Assembly (NCBI GenBank): GCA_943737045.1
Contig: CALSFV010000004.1
Span: 1,747,501 to 1,811,500 of the forward strand
From: Parapristionchus giblindavisi
Lineage: Eukaryota; Nematoda; Chromadorea; Rhabditida; Diplogasteridae
DNA length: 64,000 bases
Reading direction: 5' to 3'
Part shown: in pieces, positions 12,181 to 24,554 of the stretch
How the letters are laid out: the number at the start of each line of letters is the position of its first letter
Numbering within the stretch: position 1 is the first letter of the stretch
Position numbers and translations under genes: made by a program
Notes under the pieces: model-generated
Told to the model about the DNA's origin: nothing
The model's database searches: none
Seen by the model: the letters and a program-made list of their open reading frames with translations, nothing else

Positions 12181-15100
12181 TTTATCTCAGTACTCTCTGT
12201 TTTTGGTACAAAACAGTATGTTACAAGTCAAATTGGCAATGATACTCAGCGAGTGATATACTATGTGAAAGAGGAAAAAATTCTGAATGAGACACACTTC
12301 AGGTCATGTCGATCTGTAATATTTTACTGCTGCTATAATGATCGAAGTACAAAAGTAGCTTTTACTCTGATATGATCAAGATAACTTGAGAAATATAAAA
12401 GTGAAAAATGAAACCTATCGTGTCATATACCAAATGAAAGAGCGAAAAATTCTGAATAAGATAAACTATTTCAAAGTGGTCAGTACGGCCAATATGTAAA
12501 TTTATCTTTCAGTAATCTCTGTTTTTGGTACAAAACAGTATGTTACAAGTCAAATTGTCAATGATACTCAGCGAGTGATATACTATGTGAAAGAGGAAAA
12601 AATTCTGAATGAGACACACTTCAGGTCATGTCGATCTGTAATATTTTACTGCTGCTATAATGATCGAAGTACAAAAGTAGCTTTTACTCAGATATGATCA
12701 AGATAACTTGAGAAATATAAAAGTGAAAAATGAAACCTATCGTGTCATATACCAAATGTAAGAGCAAAAAATTCTGAATAAGATAAACTATTTCAAAGTG
12801 GTCAGTACGGCCAATATGTAAATTTATCTTTCAGTAATCTCTGTTTTTGGTACAAAACAGTATGTTACAAGTCAAATTGTCAATGATACTCAGCGAGTGA
12901 TATACTATGTGAAAGAGGAAAAAATTCTGATTGAGATACACTTCAGGTCATGTCGATCTGTAATATTTTACTGCTGCTATAATGATCGAAGTACAAAAGT
13001 AGCTTTTACTCTGATATGATCAAGATAACTTGAGAAATATGAAAATGAAAATGAATCCTATCGTGTCATATACCAAATGAAAGAGCGAAAAATTCTGAAT
13101 AAGATAAACTATTTCAAAGTGGTAAGTACGGCCAATATGTAAATTTATCTTTCAGTACTCTCTGTTTTTGGTACAAAACAGTATGTTACAAGTCAAATTG
13201 TCAATGATACTCAGCGAGTGATATACTATGTGAAAGAGGAAAAAATTCTGAATGAGACACACTTCAGGTCATGTCGATCTGTAATATTTTACTGCTGCTA
13301 TAATGATCGAAGTACAAAAGTAGCTTTTACTCTGATATGATCAAGATAACTTGAGAAATATAAAAGTGAAAAATGAAACCTATCGTGTCATATACCAAAT
13401 GAAAGAGCGAAAAATTCTGAATAAGATAAACTATTTCAAAGTGGTCAGTACGGCCAATATGTAAATTTATCTCAGTACTCTCTGTTTTTGGTACAAAACA
13501 GTATGTTACAAGTCAAATTGGCAATGATACTCAGCGAGTGATATACTATGTGAAAGAGGAAAAAATTCTGAATGAGACACACTTCAGGTCATGTCGATCT
13601 GTAATATTTTACTGCTGCTATAATGATCGAAGTACAAAAGTAGCTTTTACTCTGATATGATCAAGATAACTTGAGAAATATAAAAGTGAAAAATGAAACC
13701 TATCGTGTCATATACCAAATGAAAGAGCGAAAAATTCTGAATAAGATAAACTATTTCAAAGTGGTCAGTACGGCCAATATGTAAATTTATCTTTCAGTAA
13801 TCTCTGTTTTTGGTACAAAACAGTATGTTACAAGTCAAATTGTCAATGATACTCAGCGAGTGATATACTATGTGAAAGAGGAAAAAATTCTGAATGAGAC
13901 ACACTTCAGGTCATGTCGATCTGTAATATTTTACTGCTGCTATAATGATCGAAGTACAAAAGTAGCTTTTACTCAGATATGATCAAGATAACTTGAGAAA
14001 TATAAAAGTGAAAAATGAAACCTATCGTGTCATATACCAAATGTAAGAGCAAAAAATTCTGAATAAGATAAACTATTTCAAAGTGGTCAGTACGGCCAAT
14101 ATGTAAATTTATCTTTCAGTAATCTCTGTTTTTGGTACAAAACAGTATGTTACAAGTCAAATTGTCAATGATACTCAGCGAGTGATATACTATGTGAAAG
14201 AGGAAAAAATTCTGATTGAGATACACTTCAGGTCATGTCGATCTGTAATATTTTACTGCTGCTATAATGATCGAAGTACAAAAGTAGCTTTTACTCTGAT
14301 ATGATCAAGATAACTTGAGAAATATGAAAATGAAAATGAATCCTATCGTGTCATATACCAAATGAAAGAGCGAAAAATTCTGAATAAGATAAACTATTTC
14401 AAAGTGGTAAGTACGGCCAATATGTAAATTTATCTTTCAGTACTCTCTGTTTTTGGTACAAAACAGTATGTTACAAGTCAAATTGTCAATGATACTCAGC
14501 GAGTGATATACTATGTGAAAGAGGAAAAAATTCTGAATGAGACACACTTCAGGTCATGTCGATCTGTAATATTTTACTGCTGCTATAATGATCGAAGTAC
14601 AAAAGTAGCTTTTACTCTGATATGATCAAGGTAACTTGAGAAATATGAAAATGAAAATGAATCCTATCGTGTCATATACCAAATGAAAGAGCGAAAAATT
14701 CTGAATAAGATAAACTATTTCAAAGTGGTCAGTACGGCCAATATGTAAATTTATCTTTCAGTACTCTCTGTTTTTGGTACAAAACAGTATGTTACAAGTC
14801 AAATTGGCAATGATACTCAGCGAGTGATATACTATGTGAAAGAGGAAAAAATTCTGAATGAGACACACTTCAGGTCATGTCGATCTGTAATATTTTACTG
14901 CTGCTATAATGATCGAAGTACAAAAGTAGCTTTTACTCTGATATGATCAAGATAACTTGAGAAATATAAAAGTGAAAAATGAAACCTATCGTGTCATATA
15001 CCAAATGAAAGAGCGAAAAATTCTGAATAAGATAAACTATTTCAAAGTGGTCAGTACGGCCAATATGTAAATTTATCTTTCAGTAATCTCTGTTTTTGGT

Positions 15101-15483
15101 ACAAAACAGTATGTTACAAGTCAAATTGTCAATGATACTCAGCGAGTGATATACTATGTGAAAGAGGAAAAAATTCTGAATGAGACACACTTCAGGTCAT
15201 GTCGATCTGTAATATTTTACTGCTGCTATAATGATCGAAGTACAAAAGTAGCTTTTACTCAGATATGATCAAGATAACTTGAGAAATATAAAAGTGAAAA
15301 ATGAAACCTATCGTGTCATATACCAAATGTAAGAGCAAAAAATTCTGAATAAGATAAACTATTTCAAAGTGGTCAGTACGGCCAATATGTAAATTTATCT
15401 TTCAGTAATCTCTGTTTTTGGTACAAAACAGTATGTTACAAGTCAAATTGTCAATGATACTCAGCGAGTGATATACTATGTGA
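12181..15483 (+). repeat. Tetrameric higher-order repeat, about two and a half copies
   Basis: TTGGCAATG recurs at about 12,234, 13,519 and 14,806. The variant CCAAATGTAAGAGCAAAAAATT recurs at about 12,755, 14,040 and 15,325. Each interval is about 1,285 bp, four monomers. The first two copies share a 4-bp deletion (TTTATCTCAGTACTC at 12,181 and about 13,465); the third has the full TTTATCTTTCAGTAC. The first two copies are therefore each other's closest relatives. The tract ends abruptly at the inverted segment. Confidence 0.85.
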
Positions 15484-15670
15484 CTTATTCAGAATTTTTC
15501 GCTCTTTCATTTGGTATATGACACGATAGGATTCATTTTCATTTTCATATTTCTCAAGTTATCTTGATCATATCAGAGTAAAAGCTACTTTTGTACTTCG
15601 ATCATTATAGCAGCAGTAAAATATTACAGATCGACATGACCTGAAGTGTATCTCAATCAGAATTTTTTCC
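15484..15670 (-). repeat. Inverted satellite segment (187 bp)
   Basis: After GATATACTATGTGA the sequence switches to CTTATTCAGAATTTTTCGC and reads as the reverse complement of the monomer, from GAATAAG back to GGAAAAAATTCTGATTGAG, ending at TTTTTTCC (15,670). The + orientation resumes with ACTGTTGCTATAATG. About 74 bp of the expected direct sequence is missing at the site. The inverted piece carries the A-family variant GATTGAGATA. The sequence on its right is T-type, so the inversion sits where two repeat domains meet. Its first 130 bases can pair with the direct copy at about 15,675-15,808, giving an imperfect palindrome with a spacer of about 60 bp. Confidence 0.95.
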
Positions 15671-18600
15671 ACTGTTGCTATAATGATCGAAGTACAAAAG
15701 TAGCTTTTACTCTGATATGAACAAGATAACTTGAAAAATATGAAAATGATAATGAATCCTATCGTGTCATATACCAAATGAAAGAGCGAAAAATTCTGAA
15801 TAAGATAAACTATTTCAAAGTGGTCAGTACGGCCAATATGTAAATTTATCTTTCAGTAATCTCTGTTTTTGGTACAAAACAGTATGTTACAAGTCAAATT
15901 GTCAATGATACTCAGCGAGTGATATACTATGTGAAAGAGGAAAAAATTCTGATTAAGACACACTTCAGGTCATGTCGATCTGTAATATTTTACTGCTGCT
16001 ATAATGATCGAAGTACAAAAGTAGCTTTTACTCTGATATGATCAAGATAACTTGAGAAATATGAAAATGAAAATGAATCCTATCGTGTCATATACCAAAT
16101 GAAAGAGCGAAAAATTCTGAATAAGATAAACTATTTCAAAGTGGTCAGTACGGCCAATATGTAAATTTATCTTTCAGTACTCTCTGTTTTTGGTACAAAA
16201 CAGTATGTTACAAGTCAAATTGTCAATGATACTCAGCGAGTGATATACTATGTGAAAGAGGAAAAAATTCTGAATGAGACACACTTCAGGTCATGTCGAT
16301 CTGTAATATTTTACTGCTGCTATAATGATCGAAGTACAAAAGTAGCTTTTACTCTGATATGATCAGGATAACTTGAGAAATATGAAAATGAAAATGAATC
16401 CTATCGTGTCATATACCAAATGAAAGAGCGAAAAATTCTGAATAAGACAAACTATTTCAAAGTGGTCAGTACGGCCAATATGTAAATTTATCTTTCAGTA
16501 CTCTCTGTTTTTGGTACAAAACAGTATGTTACAAGTCAAATTGTCAATGATACTCAGCGAGTGATATACTATGTGAAAGAGGAAAAAAAATTGAATGAGA
16601 CACACTTCAGGCCATGTCGATCTGTTATATTTTACTGTTGCTATAATGATCGAAGTACAAAAGTAGCTTTTACTCTGATATGAACAAGATAACTTGAAAA
16701 ATATGAAAATGATAATGAATCCTATCGTGTCATATACCAAATGAATTAGCGAAAAATTCTGAATAAGATAAACTATTTCAAAGTGGTCAGTACGGCCAAT
16801 ATGTAAATTTATCTTTCAGTACTCTCTGTTTTTGGTACAAAACAGTATGTTACAAGTCAAATTGTCAATGATACTCAGCGAGTGATATACTATGTGAAAG
16901 AGGAAAAAATTCTGAATGAGACACACTTCAGGTCATGTCGATCTGTAATATTTTACTGCTGCTATAATGATCGAAGTACAAAAGTAGCTTTTACTCTGAT
17001 ATGATCAAGATAACTTGAGAAATATGAAAATGAAAATGAATCCTATCGTGTCATATACCAAATGAAAGAGCGAAAAATTCTGAATAAGACAAACTATTTC
17101 AAAGTGGTCAGTACGGCCAATATGTAAATTTATCTTTCAGTACTCTCTGTTTTTGGTACAAAACAGTATGTTACAAGTCAAATTGTCAATGATACTCAGC
17201 GAGTGATGTACTATGTGAAAGAGGAAAAATTCTGATTGAGACACACTTCAGGTCATGTCGATCTGTAATATTTTATTGCTGCTACAATGATCGAAGTACA
17301 AAAGTAGCTTTTACTCTGATATGATCAAGATAACTTGAGAAATATAAAAGTGAAAAATGAAACCTATCGTGTCATATACCAAATGAAAGAGCGAAAAATT
17401 CTGAATAAGATACACTATTTCAAAGTGGTGAGTACGGCCAATATGTAAATTTATCTTTCAGTACTCTCTGTTTTTGGTACAAAACAGTATGTTACAAGTC
17501 AAATTGTCAATGATACTCAGCGAGTGATATACTATGTGAAAGAGGAAAAAAATTTGAATGAGACACACTTCAGGCCATGTCGATCTGTTATATTTTACTG
17601 TTGCTATAATGATCGAAGTACAAAAGTAGCTTTTACTCTGATATGAACAAGATAACTTGAAAAATATGAAAATGATAATGAATCCTATCGTGTCATATAC
17701 CAAATGAAAGAGCGAAAAATTCTGAATAAGATAAACTATTTCAAAGTGGTCAGTACGGCCAATATGTAAATTTATCTTTCAGTACTCTCTGTTTTTGGTA
17801 CAAAACAGTATGTTACAAGTCAAATTGTCAATGATACTCAGCGAGTGATATACTATGTGAAAGAGGAAAAAATTCTGAATGAGACACACTTCAGGTCATG
17901 TCGATCTGTAATATTTTACTGCTGCTATAATGATCGAAGTACAAAAGTAGCTTTTACTCTGATATGATCAAGATAACTTGAGAAATATGAAAATGAAAAA
18001 TGAAACCCATCGTGTCATATACCAAATGAAAGAGCGAAAAATTCTGAATAAGATAAACTATTTCAAAGTGGTGAGTACGGCCAATATGTAAATTTATCTT
18101 TCAGTACTCTCTGTTTTTGGTACAAAACAGTATGTTACAAGTCAAATTGTCAATGATACTCAGCGAGTGATATACTATGTGAAAGAGGAAAAAAATTTGA
18201 ATGAGACACACTTCAGGCCATGTCGATCTGTTATATTTTACTGTTGCTATAATGATCGAAGTACAAAAGTAGCTTTTACTCTGATATGAACAAGATAACT
18301 TGAAAAATATGAAAATGATAATGAATCCTATCGTGTCATATACCAAATGAAAGAGCGAAAAATTCTGAATAAGATAAACTATTTCAAAGTGGTCAGTACG
18401 GCCAATATGTAAATTTATCTTTCAGTACTCTCTGTTTTTGGTACAAAACAGTATGTTACAAGTCAAATTGTCAATGATACTCAGCGAGTGATATACTATG
18501 TGAAAGAGGAAAAAATTCTGAATGAGACACACTTCAGGTCATGTCGATCTGTAATATTTTACTGCTGCTATAATGATCGAAGTACAAAAGTAGCTTTTAC

Positions 18601-19450
18601 TCTGATATGATCAAGATAACTTGAGAAATATGAAAATGAAAAATGAAACCCATCGTGTCATATACCAAATGAAAGAGCGAAAAATTCTGAATAAGATACA
18701 CTATTTCAAAGTGGTGAGTACGGCCAATATGTAAATTTATCTTTCAGTACTCTCTGTTTTTGGTACAAAACAGTATGTTACAAGTCAAATTGTCAATGAT
18801 ACTCAGCGAGTGATATACTATGTGAAAGAGGAAAAAAATTTGAATGAGACACACTTCAGGCCATGTCGATCTGTTATATTTTACTGTTGCTATAATGATC
18901 GAAGTACAAAAGTAGCTTTTACTCTGATATGAACAAGATAACTTGAAAAATATGAAAATGATAATGAATCCTATCGTGTCATATACCAAATGAAAGAGCG
19001 AAAAATTCTGAATAAGATAAACTATTTCAAAGTGGTCAGTACGGCCAATATGTAAATTTATCTTTCAGTAATCTCTGTTTTTGGTACAAAACAGTATGTT
19101 ACAAGTCAAATTGTCAATGATACTCAGCGAGTGATATACTATGTGAAAGAGGAAAAAATTCTGATTAAGACACACTTCAGGTCATGTCGATCTGTAATAT
19201 TTTACTGCTGCTATAATGATCGAAGTACAAAAGTAGCTTTTACTCTGATATGATCAAGATAACTTGAGAAATATGAAAATGAAAATGAATCCTATCGTGT
19301 CATATACCAAATGAAAGAGCGAAAAATTCTGAATAAGATAAACTATTTCAAAGTGGTCAGTACGGCCAATATGTAAATTTATCTTTCAGTACTCTCTGTT
19401 TTTGGTACAAAACAGTATGTTACAAGTCAAATTGTCAATGATACTCAGCG
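15671..19450 (+). repeat. Domain B1: trimer and dimer higher-order repeat with T-type monomers
   Basis: T-type monomers carry a cluster of linked changes: GAAAAAAATTTGAATG, CAGGCCATG (a second HaeIII site), CTGTTATATTTTACTGTTGC, ATATGAACAAG, TTGAAAAATATG and GAAAATGATAATG. They recur at about 16,495, 17,458, 18,101 and 18,744, spacings of 963, 643 and 643 bp. From 15,671, the base after the inverted segment, the tract aligns with 43,239 onward at a constant offset of 27,568. A private change at 16,741 reads ATGAATTAGCG. The T-type changes remove minus-strand stops, so an 81-codon minus frame appears in each; these are not genes. Confidence 0.85.
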
Positions 19451-21682
19451 AGTGATATACTATGTGAAAGAGGAAAAAATTCTGAATGAGACACACTTCA
19501 GGTCATGTCGATCTGTAATATTTTACTGCTGCTATAATGATCGAAGTACAAAAGTAGCTTTTACTCTGATATGATCAAGATAACTTGAGAAATATGAAAA
19601 TGAAAATGAATCCTATCGTGTCATATACCAAATGAAAGAGCGAAAAATTCTGAATAAGACAAACTATTTCAAAGTGGTCAGTACGGCCAATATGTAAATT
19701 TATCTTTCAGTACTCTCTGTTTTTGGTACAAAACAGTATGTTACAAGTCAAATTGTCAATGATACTCTGCGAGTGATATACTATGTGAAAGAGGAAAAAA
19801 TTCTGAATGAGACACACTTCAGGTCATGTCGATCTGTAATATTTTACTGCTGCTATAATGATCGAAGTACAAAAGTAGCTTTTACTCTGATATGATCAAG
19901 ATAACTTGAGAAATATGAAAATGAAAATGAATCCTATCGTGTCATATACCAAATGAAAGAGCGAAAAATTCTGAATAAGATAAACTATTTCAAAGTGGTC
20001 AGTACGGCCAATATGTAAATTTATCTTTCAGTACTCTCTGTTTTTGGTACAAAACAGTATGTTACAAGTCAAATTGTCAATGATACTCAGCGAGTGATAT
20101 ACTATGTGAAAGAGGAAAAAATTCTGAATGAGACACACTTCAGGTCATGTCGATCTGTTATATTTTACTGTTGCTATAATGATCGAAGTACAAAAGTAGC
20201 TTTTACTCTGATATGAACAAGATAACTTGAAAAATATGAAAATGATAATGAATCCTATCGTGTCATATACCAAATGAAAGAGCGAAAAATTCTGAATAAG
20301 ATAAACTATTTCAAAGTGGTCAGTACGGCCAATATGTAAATTTATCTTTCAGTACTCTCTGTTTTTTTGGTACAAAACAGTATGTTACAAGTCAAATTGT
20401 CAATGATACTCAGCGAGTGATATACTATGTGAAAGAGGAAAAAATTCTGAATGAGACACACTTCAGGTCATGTCGATCTGTAATATTTCACTGCTGCTAT
20501 AATGATCGAAGTACAAAAGTAGCTTTTACTCTGATATGATCAAGATAACTTGAGAAATATGAAAATGAAAATGAATCCTATCGTGTCATATACCAAATGA
20601 AAGAGCGAAAAATTCTGAATAAGATAAACTATTTCAAAGTGGTCAGTACGGCCAATATGTAAATTTATCTTTCAGTACTCTCTGTTTTTGGTACAAAACA
20701 GTATGTTACAAGTCAAATTGTCAATGATACTCAGCGAGTGATATACTATGTGAAAGAGGAAAAAATGTTGAATGAGACACACTTCAGGTCATGTCGATCT
20801 GTTATATTTTACTGTTGCTATAATGATCGAAGTACAAAAGTAGCTTTTACTCTGATATGATCAAGATAACTTGAAAAATATGAAAATGATAATGAATCCT
20901 ATCGTGTCATATACCAAATGAAAGAGCAAAAAATTCTGAATAAGATAAACTATTTCAAAGTGGTCAGTACGGCCAATATGTAAATTTATCTTTCAGCACT
21001 CTCTGTTTTTGGTACAAAACAGTATGTTACAAGTCAAATTGTCAATGATACTCAGCGAGTGATATACTATGTGAAAGAGGAAAAAATTCTGAATGAGACA
21101 CACTTCAGGTCATGTCGATCTGTAATATATTACTGCTGCTATAATGATCGAAGTACAAAAGTAGCTTTTACTCTGATATGATCAAGATAACTTGAGAAAT
21201 ATGAAAATGAAAATGAATCCTATCGTGTCATATACCAAATGAAAGAGCGAAAAATTCTGAATAAGATAAACTATTTCAAAGTGGTCAGTACGGCCAATAT
21301 GTAAATTTATCTTTCAGTACTCTCTGTTTTTGGTACAAAACAGTATGTTACAAGTCAAATTGTCAATGATACTCAGCGAGTGATATACTATGTGAAAGAG
21401 GAAAAAATTCTGAATGAGACACACTTCAGGTCATGTCGATCTGTAATATTTTACTGCTGCTATAATGATCGAAGTCATATACCAAATGAAAGAGCGAAAA
21501 ATTCTGAATAAGATAAACTATTTCAAAGTGGTCAGTACGGCCAATATGTAAATTTATCTTTCAGTACTCTCTGTTTTTGGTACAAAACAGTATGTTACAA
21601 GTCAAATTGTCAATGATACTCAGCGAGTGATATACTATGTGAAAGAGGAAAAAATTCTGAATGAGACACACTTCAGGTCATG
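19451..21682 (+). repeat. Domain C1: seven-monomer unit, copy 1, with internal deletion and partial duplication
   Basis: Markers in order are ACTCTGCGAG (19,764), the T-type tail, a T-tract lengthened to seven (about 20,362), TATTTCACTGC (about 20,483), AAAATGTTGAATG (about 20,764), GAGCAAAAAATT, TTTCAGCACTC (about 20,990) and AATATATTACTGC (about 21,123). All recur about 2,232-2,233 bp later. Seven monomers should span about 2,249 bp; the shortfall of 17 equals the 74-bp deletion minus the 57-bp duplication inside this copy. Confidence 0.85.
21471..21480 (+). other. Junction of a 74-bp deletion within one monomer
   Basis: The sequence reads ATGATCGAAGTCATATACC. A normal monomer has GAAGTACAAAAG here, and GTCATATACC comes 74 bp later. 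The junction shares the dinucleotide GT, so the breakpoint is ambiguous by two bases. The deletion removes the TGATCA and purine-rich segment between the two half-units. The matching place near 49,040, in the copy at offset 27,568, is intact, so the deletion is private to this copy. Confidence 0.9.
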
Positions 21683-21739
21683 AGTGATATACTATGTGAA
21701 AGAGGAAAAAATTCTGAATGAGACACACTTCAGGTCATG
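21626..21739 (+). repeat. 57-bp tandem duplication inside a monomer
   Basis: The segment from AGTGATATACTATGTG to CACTTCAGGTCATG occurs twice in direct succession, at 21,626-21,682 and 21,683-21,739. Elsewhere GGTCATG is followed by TCGATCTG, but here the first copy is followed by AGTGATATAC. The second copy begins the next seven-monomer unit, so this is probably the scar of a misaligned exchange and not ordinary slippage. Confidence 0.9.
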
Positions 21740-24554
21740 TCGATCTGTAATATTTTACTGCTGCTATAATGATCGAAGTACAAAAGTAGCTTTTACTCTG
21801 ATATGATCAAGATAACTTGAGAAATATGAAAATGAAAATGAATCCTATCGTGTCATATACCAAATGAAAGAGCGAAAAATTCTGAATAAGACAAACTATT
21901 TCAAAGTGGTCAGTACGGCCAATATGTAAATTTATCTTTCAGTACTCTCTGTTTTTGGTACAAAACAGTATGTTACAAGTCAAATTGTCAATGATACTCT
22001 GCGAGTGATATACTATGTGAAAGAGGAAAAAATTCTGAATGAGACACACTTCAGGTCATGTCGATCTGTAATATTTTACTGCTGCTATAATGATCGAAGT
22101 ACAAAAGTAGCTTTTACTCTGATATGATCAAGATAACTTGAGAAATATGAAAATGAAAATGAATCCTATCGTGTCATATACCAAATGAAAGAGCGAAAAA
22201 TTCTGAATAAGATAAACTATTTCAAAGTGGTCAGTACGGCCAATATGTAAATTTATCTTTCAGTACTCTCTGTTTTTGGTACAAAACAGTATGTTACAAG
22301 TCAAATTGTCAATGATACTCAGCGAGTGATATACTATGTGAAAGAGGAAAAAATTCTGAATGAGACACACTTCAGGTCATGTCGATCTGTTATATTTTAC
22401 TGTTGCTATAATGATCGAAGTACAAAAGTAGCTTTTACTCTGATATGAACAAGATAACTTGAAAAATATGAAAATGATAATGAATCCTATCGTGTCATAT
22501 ACCAAATGAAAGAGCGAAAAATTCTGAATAAGATAAACTATTTCAAAGTGGTCAGTACGGCCAATATGTAAATTTATCTTTCAGTACTCTCTGTTTTTTG
22601 GTACAAAACAGTATGTTACAAGTCAAATTGTCAATGATACTCAGCGAGTGATATACTATGTGAAAGAGGAAAAAATTCTGAATGAGACACACTTCAGGTC
22701 ATGTCGATCTGTAATATTTCACTGCTGCTATAATGATCGAAGTACAAAAGTAGCTTTTACTCTGATATGATCAAGATAACTTGAGAAATATGAAAATGAA
22801 AATGAATCCTATCGTGTCATATACCAAATGAAAGAGCGAAAAATTCTGAATAAGATAAACTATTTCAAAGTGGTCAGTACGGCCAATATGTAAATTTATC
22901 TTTCAGTACTCTCTGTTTTTGGTACAAAACAGTATGTTACAAGTCAAATTGTCAATGATACTCAGCGAGTGATATACTATGTGAAAGAGGAAAAAATGTT
23001 GAATGAGACACACTTCAGGTCATGTCGATCTGTTATATTTTACTGTTGCTATAATGATCGAAGTACAAAAGTAGCTTTTACTCTGATATGATCAAGATAA
23101 CTTGAAAAATATGAAAATGATAATGAATCCTATCGTGTCATATACCAAATGAAAGAGCAAAAAATTCTGAATAAGATAAACTATTTCAAAGTGGTCAGTA
23201 CGGCCAATATGTAAATTTATCTTTCAGCACTCTCTGTTTTTGGTACAAAACAGTATGTTACAAGTCAAATTGTCAATGATACTCAGCGAGTGATATACTA
23301 TGTGAAAGAGGAAAAAATTCTGAATGAGACACACTTCAGGTCATGTCGATCTGTAATATATTACTGCTGCTATAATGATCGAAGTACAAAAGTAGCTTTT
23401 ACTCTGATATGATCAAGATAACTTGAGAAATATGAAAATGAAAATGAATCCTATCGTGTCATATACCAAATGAAAGAGCGAAAAATTCTGAATAAGATAA
23501 ACTATTTCAAAGTGGTCAGTACGGCCAATATGTAAATTTATCTTTCAGTACTCTCTGTTTTTGGTACAAAACAGTATGTTACAAGTCAAATTGTCAATGA
23601 TACTCAGCGAGTGATATACTATGTGAAAGAGGAAAAAATTCTGAATGAGACACACTTCAGGTCATGTCGATCTGTAATATTTTACTGCTGCTATAATGAT
23701 CGAAGTACAAAAGTAGCTTTTACTCTGATATGATCAAGATAACTTGAGAAATATGAAAATGAAAATGAATCCTATCGTGTCATATACCAAATGAAAGAGC
23801 GAAAAATTCTGAATAAGACAAACTATTTCAAAGTGGTCAGTACGGCCAATATGTAAATTTATCTTTCAGTAATCTCTGTTTTTGGTACAAAACAGTATGT
23901 TACAAGTCAAATTGTCAATGATACTCTGCGAGTGATATACTATGTGAAAGAGGAAAAAATTCTGAATGAGACACACTTCAGGTCATGTCGATCTGTAATA
24001 TTTTACTGCTGCTATAATGATCGAAGTACAAAAGTAGCTTTTACTCTGATATGATCAAGATAACTTGAGAAATATGAAAATGAAAATGAATCCTATCGTG
24101 TCATATACCAAATGAAAGAGCGAAAAATTCTGAATAAGATAAACTATTTCAAAGTGGTCAGTACGGCCAATATGTAAATTTATCTTTCAGTACTCTCTGT
24201 TTTTGGTACAAAACAGTATGTTACAAGTCAAATTGTCAATGATACTCAGCGAGTGATATACTATGTGAAAGAGGAAAAAATTCTGAATGAGACACACTTC
24301 AGGTCATGTCGATCTGTTATATTTTACTGTTGCTATAATGATCGAAGTACAAAAGTAGCTTTTACTCTGATATGAACAAGATAACTTGAAAAATATGAAA
24401 ATGATAATGAATCCTATCGTGTCATATACCAAATGAAAGAGCGAAAAATTCTGAATAAGATAAACTATTTCAAAGTGGTCAGTACGGCCAATATGTAAAT
24501 TTATCTTTCAGTACTCTCTGTTTTTTGGTACAAAACAGTATGTTACAAGTCAAA
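21683..24554 (+). repeat. Domain C1: six- and seven-monomer units, copy 2 and partial copy 3
   Basis: ACTCTGCGAG recurs at 21,996 and 23,923, 1,927 bp (six monomers) apart. The same 1,927-bp spacing occurs at 47,332 and 49,259. Copy 2 repeats all markers of copy 1 (TATTTCACTGC about 22,714, AAAATGTTGAATG about 22,994, TTTCAGCACTC about 23,220, AATATATTACTGC about 23,355), with a T-tract of six. Copy 3 is partial and ends at a monomer with a private change, GTCAGTGATACTC (about 24,556). Confidence 0.8.

Noticed and set aside
15568..15777. 69-codon minus-strand frame across the inversion
   Set aside because: It is made by joining inverted and direct satellite sequence at 15,670 and is not conserved elsewhere.
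16495..16740. 81-codon minus-strand frame rich in I, F and C, repeated about 16 times, with a membrane-protein look
   Set aside because: It appears in each T-type monomer as a by-product of the variant haplotype. The hydrophobic look follows from the AT-rich reverse strand. There is no independent evidence of a gene.
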